Below, one piece after another: positions 8,282 through 16,414 of a stretch of 30,266 nt of DNA. The stretch is taken from assembly GCA_029945375.1 (NCBI GenBank), contig JAQOTE010000044.1:1-30266 (forward strand), given 5' to 3'. Every line of letters starts with the position of its first letter. Position 1 is the stretch's first letter. The DNA is from Agaricus subrufescens (lineage: Eukaryota > Basidiomycota > Agaricomycetes > Agaricales > Agaricaceae). The notes beneath the pieces are model-generated. The model was not told the origin of the DNA. It worked only from the letters and a program-made list of their open reading frames with translations, and searched no databases. Both the position numbers and the translations under genes were made by a program.

Positions 8282-8497
8282 AACAAGTCTGGAATCAGTG
8301 TAGCAAAGAATCCTGAGCACCACGGGCGCATGAAACACCTAGATCTTCGGTTCTACTGGCTCTGGGAGGCTGTAGAAGAAGGAATCATTGATCCCCTCTA
8401 TGTTTCTACTGATCAGCAAGTGGCCGACATTCTGACCAAGGCTGTGGCACCCAAGGTGATCGATTTCGCTGTCCCACTACTGGGACTTGGACACTAG
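8282..8497 (+). pseudogene. Copia-2 RNase H C-terminal fragment
   Basis: The open frame reads NKSGISVAKNPEHHGRMKHL and on through FYWLWEAVEEGIIDPLYVST and VADILTKAVAPK to a TAG stop at 8495-8497. This is the conserved end of copia RNase H, with the KHLDLRFYWL and ADILTK signatures. The N-terminal part of the domain is missing because copia-1 is inserted. EEGIIDP and APKVID match copia-6 rather than copia-4 and copia-7, so this belongs to the LTR-1 lineage. Confidence 0.88.
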
Positions 8498-8509
8498 ACT
8501 GCTTGGATC

Positions 8510-8518
8510 AAGGGGGTG
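8510..8518 (+). other. Polypurine tract of copia-2
   Basis: AAGGGGGTG sits immediately before the 3' LTR. This is the expected primer for plus-strand DNA synthesis. The same motif is beside the other 3' LTRs in the window. Confidence 0.8.
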
Positions 8519-8846
8519 TGTTAGAATGCCCCAAGCATTCAGTTAAGTCATGACATTAGAGTGACTGGTTAATTTGTTTTGTGTATATCTCGACTTAGAG
8601 TAAAGCGGACGATTCCGCTCACGTGATAGATTAGTCAGCGCATGTTGAACTTGCCTGTGGACGACTTAGAAGTCTTTAGCTTCTTATACTTGTCCACCAG
8701 GTGAGCAATCTCTTTATATTGTTGTTATAGCTTCTTATACTTGTCCACAGAGTAACTGTGCTAATACTAGCTCAATTCTTATCCGATCCGCTCGATACTA
8801 GCGTCGTTAGGATCGCCACTGCGAACTCTACGTTCTCGTTCCAACA
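8519..8846 (+). repeat. 3' LTR of copia-2 (LTR-1, 328 bp)
   Basis: It begins TGTTAGAATGCCCCAAGC and ends CTCGTTCCAACA. A TATA-like GTGTATATCTCG lies near 8581. Two near-identical 22-23 bp repeats (AGCTTCTTATACTTGTCCAC...) are at 8678-8700 and 8729-8750. The second ends in AG, and the base after the first starts GTGAGC, so a 50-nt GT-AG intron at 8701-8750 is possible. Confidence 0.9.
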
Positions 8847-10791
8847 GAAAGAGGCAGGAAGTCGAGATTCCGAGAGCATAGCAGTGATTCTTTCACCCAT
8901 AGTCCTATTAGCTCTCTCCGCAAGGCCATTCTGCTGAGGCCTGTTGCGAGTAGAGTGCTTTCTTTCGATCCCAGACTGCTCCGTGAACGTTAGGAACGCT
9001 TTAGACATGTATTCACCTCCCTTGTCATCCTGTAGAGCCAATTTTGACTCCAAGTTGGTTCTCAGCCCAAGATTTGTAGACTTTGAACGCTTCAAAGGCT
9101 TCTGACTTGCTTTTAAGCAAGTGTACAGCCCGGAATCATGTTTTGTCATCTATAAACGTGATCCAGTACTTGTAGCCTGAGTGGGAAGCAACTGGGAGCG
9201 GTCCATGAAGGTCTGAATGCACCAGCTCAAGAGGGGATCGATTGTGATTGAGGGAGGGAGGAAATGGCAGTGAATGCATCTTGCCAGCAAGGCAGGGCTC
9301 GCATATAGGGTCAGGGAGAGCATTAGAATCGAGTTTGAGGCCTGTAACAAGGTCCTTACTCAACATAGACTTCACATCAGCATAATTGTGATGAATGAAG
9401 CGACGATGCCACAGGGAGAGGTCAGCTGGTAGTGTAGAAACAGCAAAAGCAGCCTTGGAAGTGATAGTAGAGCCATCTAGCTCAGCAGAGTTGTTGGAGT
9501 GGATAGTGGCCGTAAAAAGCGTTGTTCCCTTGCACTGGAAAGCGATAGAGCGAGCAGAAATAGTGATATTGAAGCCCTTGTGCTGAGCAAGGTATAAACA
9601 TGACAGCAGATTACTCCTGAGGTCAGGAACATGCAGTACCCTTGAAAACTTGACCGCTCTAGCCTCCTTTCCATTAACAACTGGTTTAAACACCACAAAA
9701 CCTATCCCCACAGAGTATACAACTGAATTATCAGCTAATCGGATGGGAATGCAATTGGGGGAGTATTTCTTGAACCAGTGACGATGTGGGGTTATATGAG
9801 AAGTGGCCTCAGTGTCTGCAAGCCAATGGAAGTCAGCATTGAGCTGTAGAGGTGTAGAAAGCAAAGGGGAAGGGGAGGGATGTGAGGCACTTGCATTTCC
9901 AGCAAATTCACGGACTCTCTGCGCTTTTTTGGGGCTAGAACTCGAAGAAGAGCTTGCTGCAGAGCCTGAGGCGTCATTTGAAGCATCCTGAGCCTTGTTA
10001 GCCTTATTTCCGCGAGTTCTGGGCTTCTGAGCGTCCTCCTGGGCGCGTTTCTTCGCCTTTTCAAACGGCCAGCACTTCTCCACCTTGTGGCCAGTCCTCC
10101 CACAGAAATCGCAGGTATCTGACGCGTTTTTGAAGCCAGAGCGAGCGGCTAGAGCCTGGGAGCCTCCCAAAGCGTCCCCAGCACGTTTTTTGCGTTGTAT
10201 ATCCTCTGTGACAAAGGCCTGATGAATGGTGGTCTTGTCCAGCTTGTCCATAAGTAAAAGAGACGAGGAGAAGGCGGAATAGTCGTCGGGGAGGGCTCTG
10301 ATGAGTGCCATTTATGCCAGCTCATCATCTAGCATGTTGAGAGTGAAGTCTGTGGGTCTAAGCTCCTTAATGCGTCGCTTGCAGCCTTCTACTCTGTTGA
10401 TAAGGGATTGTAGGGACTCCTCCTCGAGTTTTCGGATGCTGAACAGCTCATCATAAGCATTAAATCGCATCCCAGCCTTCTTCTGCCTGTGTACAGCCTC
10501 CAGAGCCTCCCACATCTTCACGGGGTCATCCTGGATGCCATTAAAGTGCACCCTCTGCTCCTGTTCAACCATAAGGAATAGCCAGCCAGCAGCCTTGTCA
10601 CAACGAGCCTCGTAAGTGTCCAGAGCGTCCGCTTCAGCCTGGGTAACAGTGGAGGACACAATGGGGGACTTCTGCTTGCCAGAGATGATTCTCCATAGCC
10701 CAGAAGCTTGCAGCCACGCCTCCATCTCGCCAGACCACGTCGTATAGTTCTCCGCATTGAGTTTCGCAAACGTTGGCGATCCGGAAGCCAT
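8847..10791 (-). pseudogene. Copia-3 gag, protease and partial integrase (broken)
   Basis: Gag starts at 10791 (MASGSPTFAKLNAENYTTW) with an upstream leader like copia-7. The zinc knuckle CDFCGRTGHKVEKC is intact near 10105. The protease site reads WLADTEATSH (near 9815), so DTGA has become DTEA and the Gly of the catalytic triad is lost. Integrase HHCC ends CEPCLAGK, then HSDLHG and LQDDKGGEY; the DDE glutamate region NGLAERANRT is present near 8930. Breaks: a stop after DELA at 10312-10314 ends gag early; CGA-to-TGA at 9136-9138 stops integrase; about 2 bases are missing near 9036 before LQDDKGGEY. It cannot make functional protein. Confidence 0.87.
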
Positions 10792-10895
10792 CGGAGTTGA
10801 TTTGAGAGCAGGGGAAGCGAAAAAATAGATTCAAGAAGGGAAAGAGGAAGAGAAGATTGAGTGAGGTTGGTGAATGAAAACTCGTTTTTCCAGTA

Positions 10896-10918
10896 GTTAG
10901 AAGCCGGGGCCCATAACC
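10896..10918 (-). other. Primer-binding site of copia-3
   Basis: Directly abuts the 5' LTR and carries the initiator tRNA-Met anticodon-arm match GGGCCCATAACC on the plus strand. It is the same 23 bases as in copia-7 and copia-6. Confidence 0.75.
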
Positions 10919-11216
10919 TGTCAGACGTAGAATGTAGCGCGTGCGGAGACGGTTCTAATGGTGGTAGTCACGAGTGAATTGGATTAGAATTAAATGAGAT
11001 ATCCTGTGAACAAGTCTAAGAAGCTATCTATGAATATAAAGAACTCTATACTCACCTGTGAACAAGTCTAAGAAGCTAAAGGCTTCTAGAGCGTTCACAG
11101 ACAAGTTCAACATGTGCTTACTAATATATCACATGATCAGAAAGTCGTACCATCTCTAAGTCCATATACAAGACTGTTGGGGCACTCTAATACAAGACTG
11201 CTGGGGCAGTCTAACA
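10919..11216 (-). repeat. 5' LTR of copia-3 (LTR-2, 298 bp)
   Basis: Minus-strand LTR with TG...CA ends (the plus strand starts TGTCAGACG and ends AGTCTAACA). It has the same 298-bp form with doubled terminus as copia-1 and copia-4. Confidence 0.92.
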
Positions 11217-11313
11217 CTATCATACTGGGGGACCTAATATGGTCTTCAGGCTCCAAAAATCACTCTATGGCCTTACGCAGGCTGCCAGACAGTGGAGTAA
11301 GAAGCTCCGAGGT
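11217..11313 (+). pseudogene. Copia-4 RT fragment upstream of LINE B2
   Basis: A short piece of the RT palm region (MVFRLQKSLYGL..AARQWSKKL), matching 15312-15400 of copia-5. It is enclosed between the copia-3 LTR and LINE B2. Confidence 0.85.
11304..11313. repeat. Target-site duplication of LINE B2, left copy
   Basis: GCTCCGAGGT occurs here and at 13580-13589. It is perfect over 10 bp and lies inside the copia-4 RT frame. Confidence 0.88.
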
Positions 11314-11333
11314 CATCCCTTCTTGAACCGCAA

Positions 11334-11365
11334 CCACCACCTTCCTCTTTTGGAAGTCTCAGTGG
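11334..11365 (+). promoter_or_regulatory. 5' UTR hairpin of LINE B2
   Basis: Same pairing as B1: CCAC with GTGG outside, CTTCC with GGAAG inside. The sequence is identical to B1 over this stretch. Confidence 0.5.
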
Positions 11366-11407
11366 AAGTGCTTGAGTAGGAATATACAGCGTCCCAAACA
11401 TCTAGTC

Positions 11408-13153
11408 ATGGATACGCGCGAGGATTTCGACAACGGAGGGTGGTCTACGGACGACGATGCGCCACTCCCCCCAATCCTAGAGGCCGCGGTGCTCAAAACG
11501 CCGCCAACCCCGAAGGCGACCCGTCTTGAAAAGATGAGGTCTCATTTGAGAGCCAAGCAGCTAGCAGCTGTTGGGCCCTCCCCCTACGCTACCCCCACCC
11601 CCGCAGGCCCTTCGCAAGCGTCGGCGACGACCCCGTTGTCGTACGTGTCTCAGAGCCCGCACACTCCGGCCAAGGGCAAGGCCCCCGCCACTCCATCCAC
11701 CCCCTCAACTCCCAATCCCTACGCGCCCTCTGCGGTGCCAGGGAAGAAGAACCGTCTTGCATCTATGTTGGCCACCGCGTCTGACATGCTTAAATCCACT
11801 TCCCCAGACGGTGACTTTGTGGCTTACGCCTCAGAGTTGCTGATTCTGATCTTCAACATCCTCAACTCGCCTGCCTTCAAACAGGTCGAGTTCCTGAACA
11901 TGGCTGGCACCGTCTCGTTTGAGACAGCGCTGGCCATTATCATCGCGCAGACTGGCCCGCCCCCTCCATCCCCAGTCAAGCCCACTGCCCCCCCACCTTC
12001 GACTCCGAGTGCCCCTGAGTCTCGACCCCGGTCCCCGATGGCCGAGGTTGAGCACGAGGCTGCGGCACCTCAGCCGAAGAAAGTCCGGATCCAAGAACCA
12101 ACCGGGTCCACTCCTAGACCCGCCGCGACTCGGAAGCGTGCCCCGGCTGCACCCGCAGCTGTTCGAGCACCTCCCAAGTCCGCTCTCAAGGCCAAGCCGG
12201 CTCCCCTCCCCTCCTCCCCAAAGGCCCCGGCTCCCTCTACTGCCCCTGCTGTGTCCAGGCGTGCCCCGGCGCGCAAGGGCAAGCATACCACCCATGGCGC
12301 ATCCCGCAAAGGCGTCCACATCACCCCTCCGGCCGGATCTAGCATCTGTGCCAAAAATATCACTCCTGAAGTCCTAAAGGAGTGTAATCGCCACCTTAAG
12401 GACGACCTCAAGTCTGAGGTTGTCCTCGAGAGTTCCATTGACTCGGGAACCGGTATCTTCATTGCCGCTTCCCGGGTATTGTCTCATCCCGAATCCGCGT
12501 GTGTGCTCAGACACATCCGCCGTCTTGTCGATCCCAACGGCCTTGTCCCGCTCCAGGCCGCCACTCCTACCTCCACGTCGTATCTGAAGATCATTGACGT
12601 ACCACTCGTACCGGCTTCCCCCGCCCTATGGCTCTATGCGCAGCGCGACGCCTTCCGACTCGCGATGCACGACTCTCCTGTCGGAAATTCCCTCACCCGG
12701 CACATCAAACACGCGGTCCGATTCATGCGGACCTCCAAGCATTCAGACACCTGCATAGCGTGGGTGGACATCGCAGACTCCGTCTCGGGCCGTACGGCCC
12801 GTGACTTTATTGGTAAGCACGTCCTTATAGGCGGGCGAAATTGTCAAATCCGAGGCGCTGCACCCCGGCCCGGCTCCATCCTCTGCACTCGGTGCCAGAG
12901 ATGGGGTCATCATGCTGACGTATGCCGGTCAAAAGGCATCCGTTGTCCTCACTGCGCGGGTCCGCACACTGCCGACTCGCATATCCAGGCCGCGATTGCT
13001 ATGAAGCGCAATCCCGATGACCGCCACTGCTGCAACTGTTCCGCGAGCAAGAAGAAGAAGACGCAGCACTCCACAACGGACACTTCGTGTCCGTTCTGGG
13101 CCAATAGGTTCGATCGGGACTGGCTCCGCCGCCAGTTCATATCGACGAAGTAA
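11408..13153 (+). CDS. LINE ORF1 (Gag-like nucleic-acid-binding protein), family B, copy 2
   Basis: The 581-aa frame is intact. An in-frame ATG 36 bases upstream (11372) also exists, but MDTREDFDNGGW at 11408 is the start conserved in B1 and C. The domains are as in B1: acidic N-terminus, Pro/Ala-rich segment, KHTTHGASRKG, SYLKIIDVPLV, three zinc motifs and FDRDWLRRQF. It differs from B1 by about 15 residues, mostly conservative changes in the Pro-rich part. In the last ~840 bp I count about 44 base differences but only three amino-acid changes. This indicates selection on the protein since the two copies' lineages separated, although no RT is encoded beside it. Confidence 0.88.
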   Translation: MDTREDFDNGGWSTDDDAPLPPILEAAVLKTPPTPKATRLEKMRSHLRAKQLAAVGPSPYATPTPAGPSQASATTPLSYVSQSPHTPAKGKAPATPSTPSTPNPYAPSAVPGKKNRLASMLATASDMLKSTSPDGDFVAYASELLILIFNILNSPAFKQVEFLNMAGTVSFETALAIIIAQTGPPPPSPVKPTAPPPSTPSAPESRPRSPMAEVEHEAAAPQPKKVRIQEPTGSTPRPAATRKRAPAAPAAVRAPPKSALKAKPAPLPSSPKAPAPSTAPAVSRRAPARKGKHTTHGASRKGVHITPPAGSSICAKNITPEVLKECNRHLKDDLKSEVVLESSIDSGTGIFIAASRVLSHPESACVLRHIRRLVDPNGLVPLQAATPTSTSYLKIIDVPLVPASPALWLYAQRDAFRLAMHDSPVGNSLTRHIKHAVRFMRTSKHSDTCIAWVDIADSVSGRTARDFIGKHVLIGGRNCQIRGAAPRPGSILCTRCQRWGHHADVCRSKGIRCPHCAGPHTADSHIQAAIAMKRNPDDRHCCNCSASKKKKTQHSTTDTSCPFWANRFDRDWLRRQFISTK

Positions 13154-13579
13154 GTGACTGTCATGGCCGCTTTCGGGACCTTGCGATGTCTGGACCCACC
13201 ATTTTTCCTATTTCGCTACAACGTCTGCGACGAAAACCGCCGGTCATCATGCTGGTAGATGCGGGGCTTGGACTTATGGGGATGTTTGCTTGAAGCTTAT
13301 AGCTCGTTTCGGTCTGTACCTTCCTTGCCTCAATATTTAGATTCATATGTTTGCATTTTATTTTCTCATCGAGCGCTTGACCTCGTCGCGTGGATACGTT
13401 TCTTTTGCACCTTTGTAAGTTTGACTCCATGTAATGGGTTCATGCCCCTATCGGATATGCGTTATGGCATCCATATTAGACTAGTAAGCCCGGAGTATCT
13501 AACCGGATGTCGTATAGCTAGTTTAATAAAAGGTCCACCGAGAGGTGCCGTTGATTACAAAAAAAAAAAAAAAAAAAAG
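13154..13579 (+). other. 3' UTR and poly(A) of LINE B2
   Basis: Non-coding. The block starting CGAGCGCTTGACCTCGTCGC is at 13370-13398, the motif ATGCGTTATGGCA at 13457-13469, AATAAA at 13525-13530, then GATTAC and the A run. Confidence 0.85.
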
Positions 13580-14642
13580 GCTCCGAGGTGTTGGGGGTAT
13601 TGGCTACTCCAGACTTCGCTCCGACAACTCCATTTACATCTATTCCAAGGGAGACATTAAGGTCATTGTACCAGTCTTCATTGATGACATTACACTAGTC
13701 TCTAAAAGCGATGCAGCCATGGCCTCTGCTGTCTCAGAGCTGTCTCGGCACTTCAAACTGCGAGATCTAGGCTCTACCACTCTTCTACTGGGCATTCAGG
13801 TGAAGCAGGATCGCTCTAAGCATTCTATCTCCCTCTCCCAAGAGCACTACATCAAGGAGCTGCTAGAAAGGTTCAATATGGACGATTCTAACTCCCTTTC
13901 CACCCCTCTACCTCCTGGCTCTGAGCTCTCGGACATTGTGCCCTCACTCGAGGAGCAGGCTGAGATGAAATCAGTTCCTTATCTCTCTGCTGTAGGTGCC
14001 CTGCAGTATCTAGCCACCATGACTCGTCCCAACATTGCCTATGCTGTCTCCTACCTTGGGAGATTCAATCACAATCCTGCTCCTGCCCATTGGCTTGCTG
14101 TCAAGCATTTACTTCGCTATTTGAAGGGCACACTGCACTACCAGCTTGTATACCGAGGTACTGACTCTGGAGAGCTGTTTACCACCTATTCTGACGCTTC
14201 CCATGGTGGCTGCAAGGCCACAGGTCGAGCTACAGGTGGATATGTGACTCTGGTATCTGGAGCTGCTGTAGGATGGTCCTCAAAGCATCAGCCCTTTGTG
14301 ACTCTCTTGAGCACTGAGGCTGAATTTGTTGCTGCCGTTGAAGCTGGCAAGGAGATCAAGTGGACTAGGAACATTTTGACTGAGTTTGGCTATCACCAGA
14401 CACTTCCCTCAACGCTTTTTGTGGATAACAAGTCTGGTATCAGTGTAGCCAAGAATCCTGAGCACCACGGGTGCATGAAACACCTAGATCTTCGCTTTTA
14501 TTGGCTCCGCGAGGCTGTAGAAGATGGAGTTATTGATCCTCTCTATGTGTCTACTGATCAGCAAGTTGCGGACATCCTAACTAAAGCTGTATCACTAAAG
14601 GTTGTTGACTTTGCTGTGCCATTGTTGGGACTTGGACAGTAG
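13580..14642 (+). pseudogene. Copia-4 end of RT and complete RNase H (open downstream of LINE B2)
   Basis: The frame is open to TAG at 14640-14642. It encodes the RT catalytic region (VFIDDITLVSKSDAAM), the RT thumb/connection (LSRHFKLRDLGSTTLLLG; YLSAVGALQYLATMTRPNIA) and RNase H (TTYSDASHGGCKATGRATGG; the ETEAEF-like STEAEFVAAVEAGKEIKW; LFVDNKSGISVAKNPEHHG; KHLDLRFYWLREAVEDGVID; ADILTKAVS). Catalytic Asp/Glu positions of RNase H (YSDA, TEAE, VDNK) are kept. Compared with copia-7 three bases are missing near 13592-13600 (VLEGIGY reads VGGIGY). Separated from the rest of pol by LINE B2 and copia-3, it is not expressed as a normal polyprotein. Confidence 0.88.
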
Positions 14643-14659
14643 TATGGACTGGTTGGATC

Positions 14660-14668
14660 AAGGGGGTG
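14660..14668 (+). other. Polypurine tract of copia-4
   Basis: AAGGGGGTG immediately before the 3' LTR, as in copia-2, copia-6 and copia-7. Confidence 0.8.
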
Positions 14669-14966
14669 TGTTAGACTGCCCCAGCAGTCTTGTGTTAGAG
14701 TGCCCCAACAGTCCTGTATATGGACTTAGAGATGGTACGACTTTCTGATCATGTGATATATTAGTAAGCACATGTTGAACTTGTCTGTGAACGCTCTAGA
14801 AGCCTTTAGCTTCTTAGACTTGTTCACAGGTGAGTATAGAGTTCTGTATATTCATAGATAGCTTCTTAGACTTGTTCACAGGATATCTCATTTAATTCTA
14901 ATCCGATTCACTCATGACTACCACCGTTAGAACCGTCTCCGCACGCGCTACGTTCTACGTCCGACA
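14669..14966 (+). repeat. 3' LTR of copia-4 (LTR-2, 298 bp)
   Basis: The sense strand is readable here: TGTTAGACTGCCCC ... CCGACA. The first ~24 bp are followed by a near-copy (TGTTAGAGTGCCCC), so the terminus is doubled. A TATA-like TGTATATGG lies just after. Two 23-bp direct repeats at 14808-14830 and 14860-14882 follow, then the R/U5-like end. Confidence 0.92.
14830..14881 (+). other. Possible 52-nt GT-AG intron in LTR-2
   Basis: GTGAGTATAG starts right after the first direct repeat, and CTTGTTCACAG ends the second. The size and the GTGAGT donor fit basidiomycete introns, and a CTTAG branch-like site lies about 15 nt before the AG. LTR-1 has GTGAGC...CACAG in the same place (8701-8750). 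Seen in sequence only; splicing is an inference. Confidence 0.4.
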
Positions 14967-15513
14967 GTAAGACCGAGATTTTCAATCTGGAGGCCAACAG
15001 GACCTGGGAACTTGTTGATTTGCCTCCTGGAAAGAAGGTAGTCAACTCTGGATGGGTATTCAAGGTTAAAAGGCATGCCGACGGCTCAATTGAGCGCTAT
15101 AGGGCTCGACTTGTTGCTAAGGGCTTCTCACAGCGTCCTGGCTTCGATTACACTGAGGTTTTTGCTCCTACATTCCGCCCTGCCTCCCTGCGCCTCATTG
15201 TAGCCTTAGCTGCAAGAGAAGGCTTCAAAATGCGCTCTGTTGACATCTCTTCTGCCTTTACCTATGGGGAACTCGAAGAGGAGATCTACATGAGACAACC
15301 AGAAGGCTACCACACTGGGGGACCTAATATGGTCTTCAGGCTCCGAAAATCGCTTTATGGCCTTAAGCAGGCTGCCAGACAATGGAGCAAGAAGCTCAGA
15401 AGTGTCCTAGAGGGTATTGGCTACTCTAGACTTTGCTCCGACAACTCTATCTACATTTATTCCAAGGGAGACATCAAGGTCATAGTGCCTGTCTTCATTG
15501 ATGATATAACTCT
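14967..15513 (+). mobile_element. Copia-5: RT fragment of a plus-strand copia element
   Basis: A remnant between the LTR of copia-4 (inserted into its left side) and the 3' LTR of copia-6 (inserted at 15514). No LTR of its own is in the window. It is the oldest copia in this stack, because copia-4 and copia-6 both lie inside it. Confidence 0.85.
14969..15513 (+). pseudogene. Copia-5 reverse transcriptase fragment
   Basis: Open frame from KTEIFNLEANRTWELVDLPP through NSGWVFKVKRHADGSIERY, the GFSQRPGFDYTEVFAPTF block, SVDISSAFTYGELEEEIYM and YGLKQAARQWSKK to VFIDDITL, cut at the RT active site. WELVDLPPGKK resembles copia-6 (LELVDLPPGKK) rather than copia-1 and copia-7 (WELTELPPGKK), suggesting the LTR-1 lineage. 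Both ends are cut by insertions. Confidence 0.87.
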
Positions 15514-15830
15514 TGTTGGAACGAGAACATAGAGTTCGCAGTGGCGATCCTAACGACGCTAGTATCGAGCGGATCGGATAAGAAATGAGCTAGTATTAGC
15601 ACAGTTAATCTGTGGACAAGTATAAGAAGCTATAACAACAATACAAAGAGATTGCTCACCTGTGGACAAGTATAAGAAGCTAAAGACTTCTAAGTCGTCC
15701 ACAGGCAAGTTCAACATGCGCTGACTAATCTATCACGTTAGCGGAAGCGTCCGCTATACTCTAAGTTGAGATATACACAAAACAAATTGTCCAGTCACTC
15801 TGATAGCTGAATGCTTGGGGCATTCTAACA
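15514..15830 (-). repeat. 3' LTR of copia-6 (LTR-1, 317 bp)
   Basis: Plus strand TGTTGGAACG...GCATTCTAACA, the reverse complement of LTR-1. The left border interrupts the copia-5 RT frame after ACTCT (15509-15513). The right side is followed by the polypurine tract and RNase H of a minus-strand element. Confidence 0.92.
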
Positions 15831-15839
15831 CACCCCCTT
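15831..15839 (-). other. Polypurine tract of copia-6
   Basis: CACCCCCTT on the plus strand (AAGGGGGTG on the element strand), directly next to the 3' LTR. Confidence 0.78.
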
Positions 15840-15851
15840 GATCCAAGCAGT

Positions 15852-16383
15852 CTAGTGTCCAAGTCCCAATAGCAGGACAGCAAAATCAATCACCTTTGGT
15901 GCCACAGCCTTGGTCAGAATGTCTGCCACTTGCTGATCAGTAGAAACATAGAGGGGATCAATGATTCCTTCTTCTACAGCCTCCTGGAGCCAGTAGAACC
16001 GAAGATCCAGGTGTTTCATGCGCCCGTGGTGTTCAGGATTCTTTGCCACACTGATTCCAGACTTGTTATCAACAAATAAAGTTGAAGCAAGTGTCTGGGG
16101 GTAGCCAAACTCGCTGAGAATGTTCCTGGTCCACTTGATCTCCTTTCCAGCCTCAACTGTAGCCACAAACTCGGCCTCAGTGCTCGAGAGAGTCACAAAG
16201 GGCTGACACTTTGAGGACCAGCCTACAGCAGCACCAGAGAGAATAGTCACATATCCACCTGTAGCTCGCCCTGTGGCCTTGCAGCCACCGTGAGAGGCAT
16301 CAGAATAGGTGGTAAACAGTTCCCCAGAGTCACCACCTCTGTAGACGAGCTGGTAGTGCAGGGTGCCCTTCAAATAGCGAAGT

Positions 16384-16386
<3 letters not shown>
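15852..16386 (-). pseudogene. Copia-6 RNase H domain
   Basis: Minus-strand frame open from the LINE F junction to a TAG stop at 15852-15854. It contains the RNase H signatures YSDASHGGCKATG, STEAEFVATVEAGKEIKW, LFVDNKSGISVAKNPEHHG, KHLDLRFYWLQEAVEEGIID and ADILTKAVAPK. The catalytic acidic residues are present. RNase H degrades the RNA template during reverse transcription. The domain is intact but separated from RT by LINE F, copia-7 and a deletion. Confidence 0.87.

Positions 16387-16414
<28 letters not shown>

Larger units (their letters stand above)
8282..8846 (+). mobile_element. Copia-2: 3' end of a plus-strand copia element (LTR-1 lineage)
   Basis: Only the RNase H tail, polypurine tract and 3' LTR are in the window. 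The 5' part lies to the left, beyond copia-1, which is inserted in it. Its right LTR end joins copia-3 integrase sequence at GAAAG (8847-8851), so copia-2 had inserted into copia-3. Confidence 0.88.
8847..11216 (-). mobile_element. Copia-3: 5' half of a minus-strand copia element (LTR-2 lineage)
   Basis: It reads from its 5' LTR (10919-11216) leftwards through the leader, gag, protease and part of integrase. It is cut at 8847 where copia-2 inserted in the integrase core. The remaining part lies left of the window. It was inserted in the RT gene of copia-4, whose sequence resumes at 11217 (flank CTATC). Confidence 0.9.
11314..13579 (+). mobile_element. LINE B2: complete ORF1-only LINE-like element
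   Basis: This 2266-bp unit inserted in copia-4 RT has a 5' start CATCCCTTCTTGAAC, a conserved hairpin, an intact 581-aa ORF1, a 3' UTR with AATAAA at 13525-13530, and the end GTTGATTAC followed by about 20 A and a single extra G (13579). It is a sister copy of B1 with the same organisation and no ORF2. Confidence 0.9.
11217..14966 (+). mobile_element. Copia-4: 3' half of a plus-strand copia element (LTR-2 lineage)
   Basis: RT resumes at 11217 after copia-3, is interrupted by LINE B2 (11314-13579), and continues through the end of RT and RNase H to a 3' LTR at 14669-14966. The 5' half is left of the window. The right LTR border joins copia-5 RT sequence with flank GTAAG, which in intact copies reads GTAAC. 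Confidence 0.9.

Noticed and set aside
8678..8750. Short direct repeats that could suggest a CRISPR-like array
   Set aside because: Only two units, inside an LTR, in a eukaryotic transposon context; the same pair occurs in every LTR.
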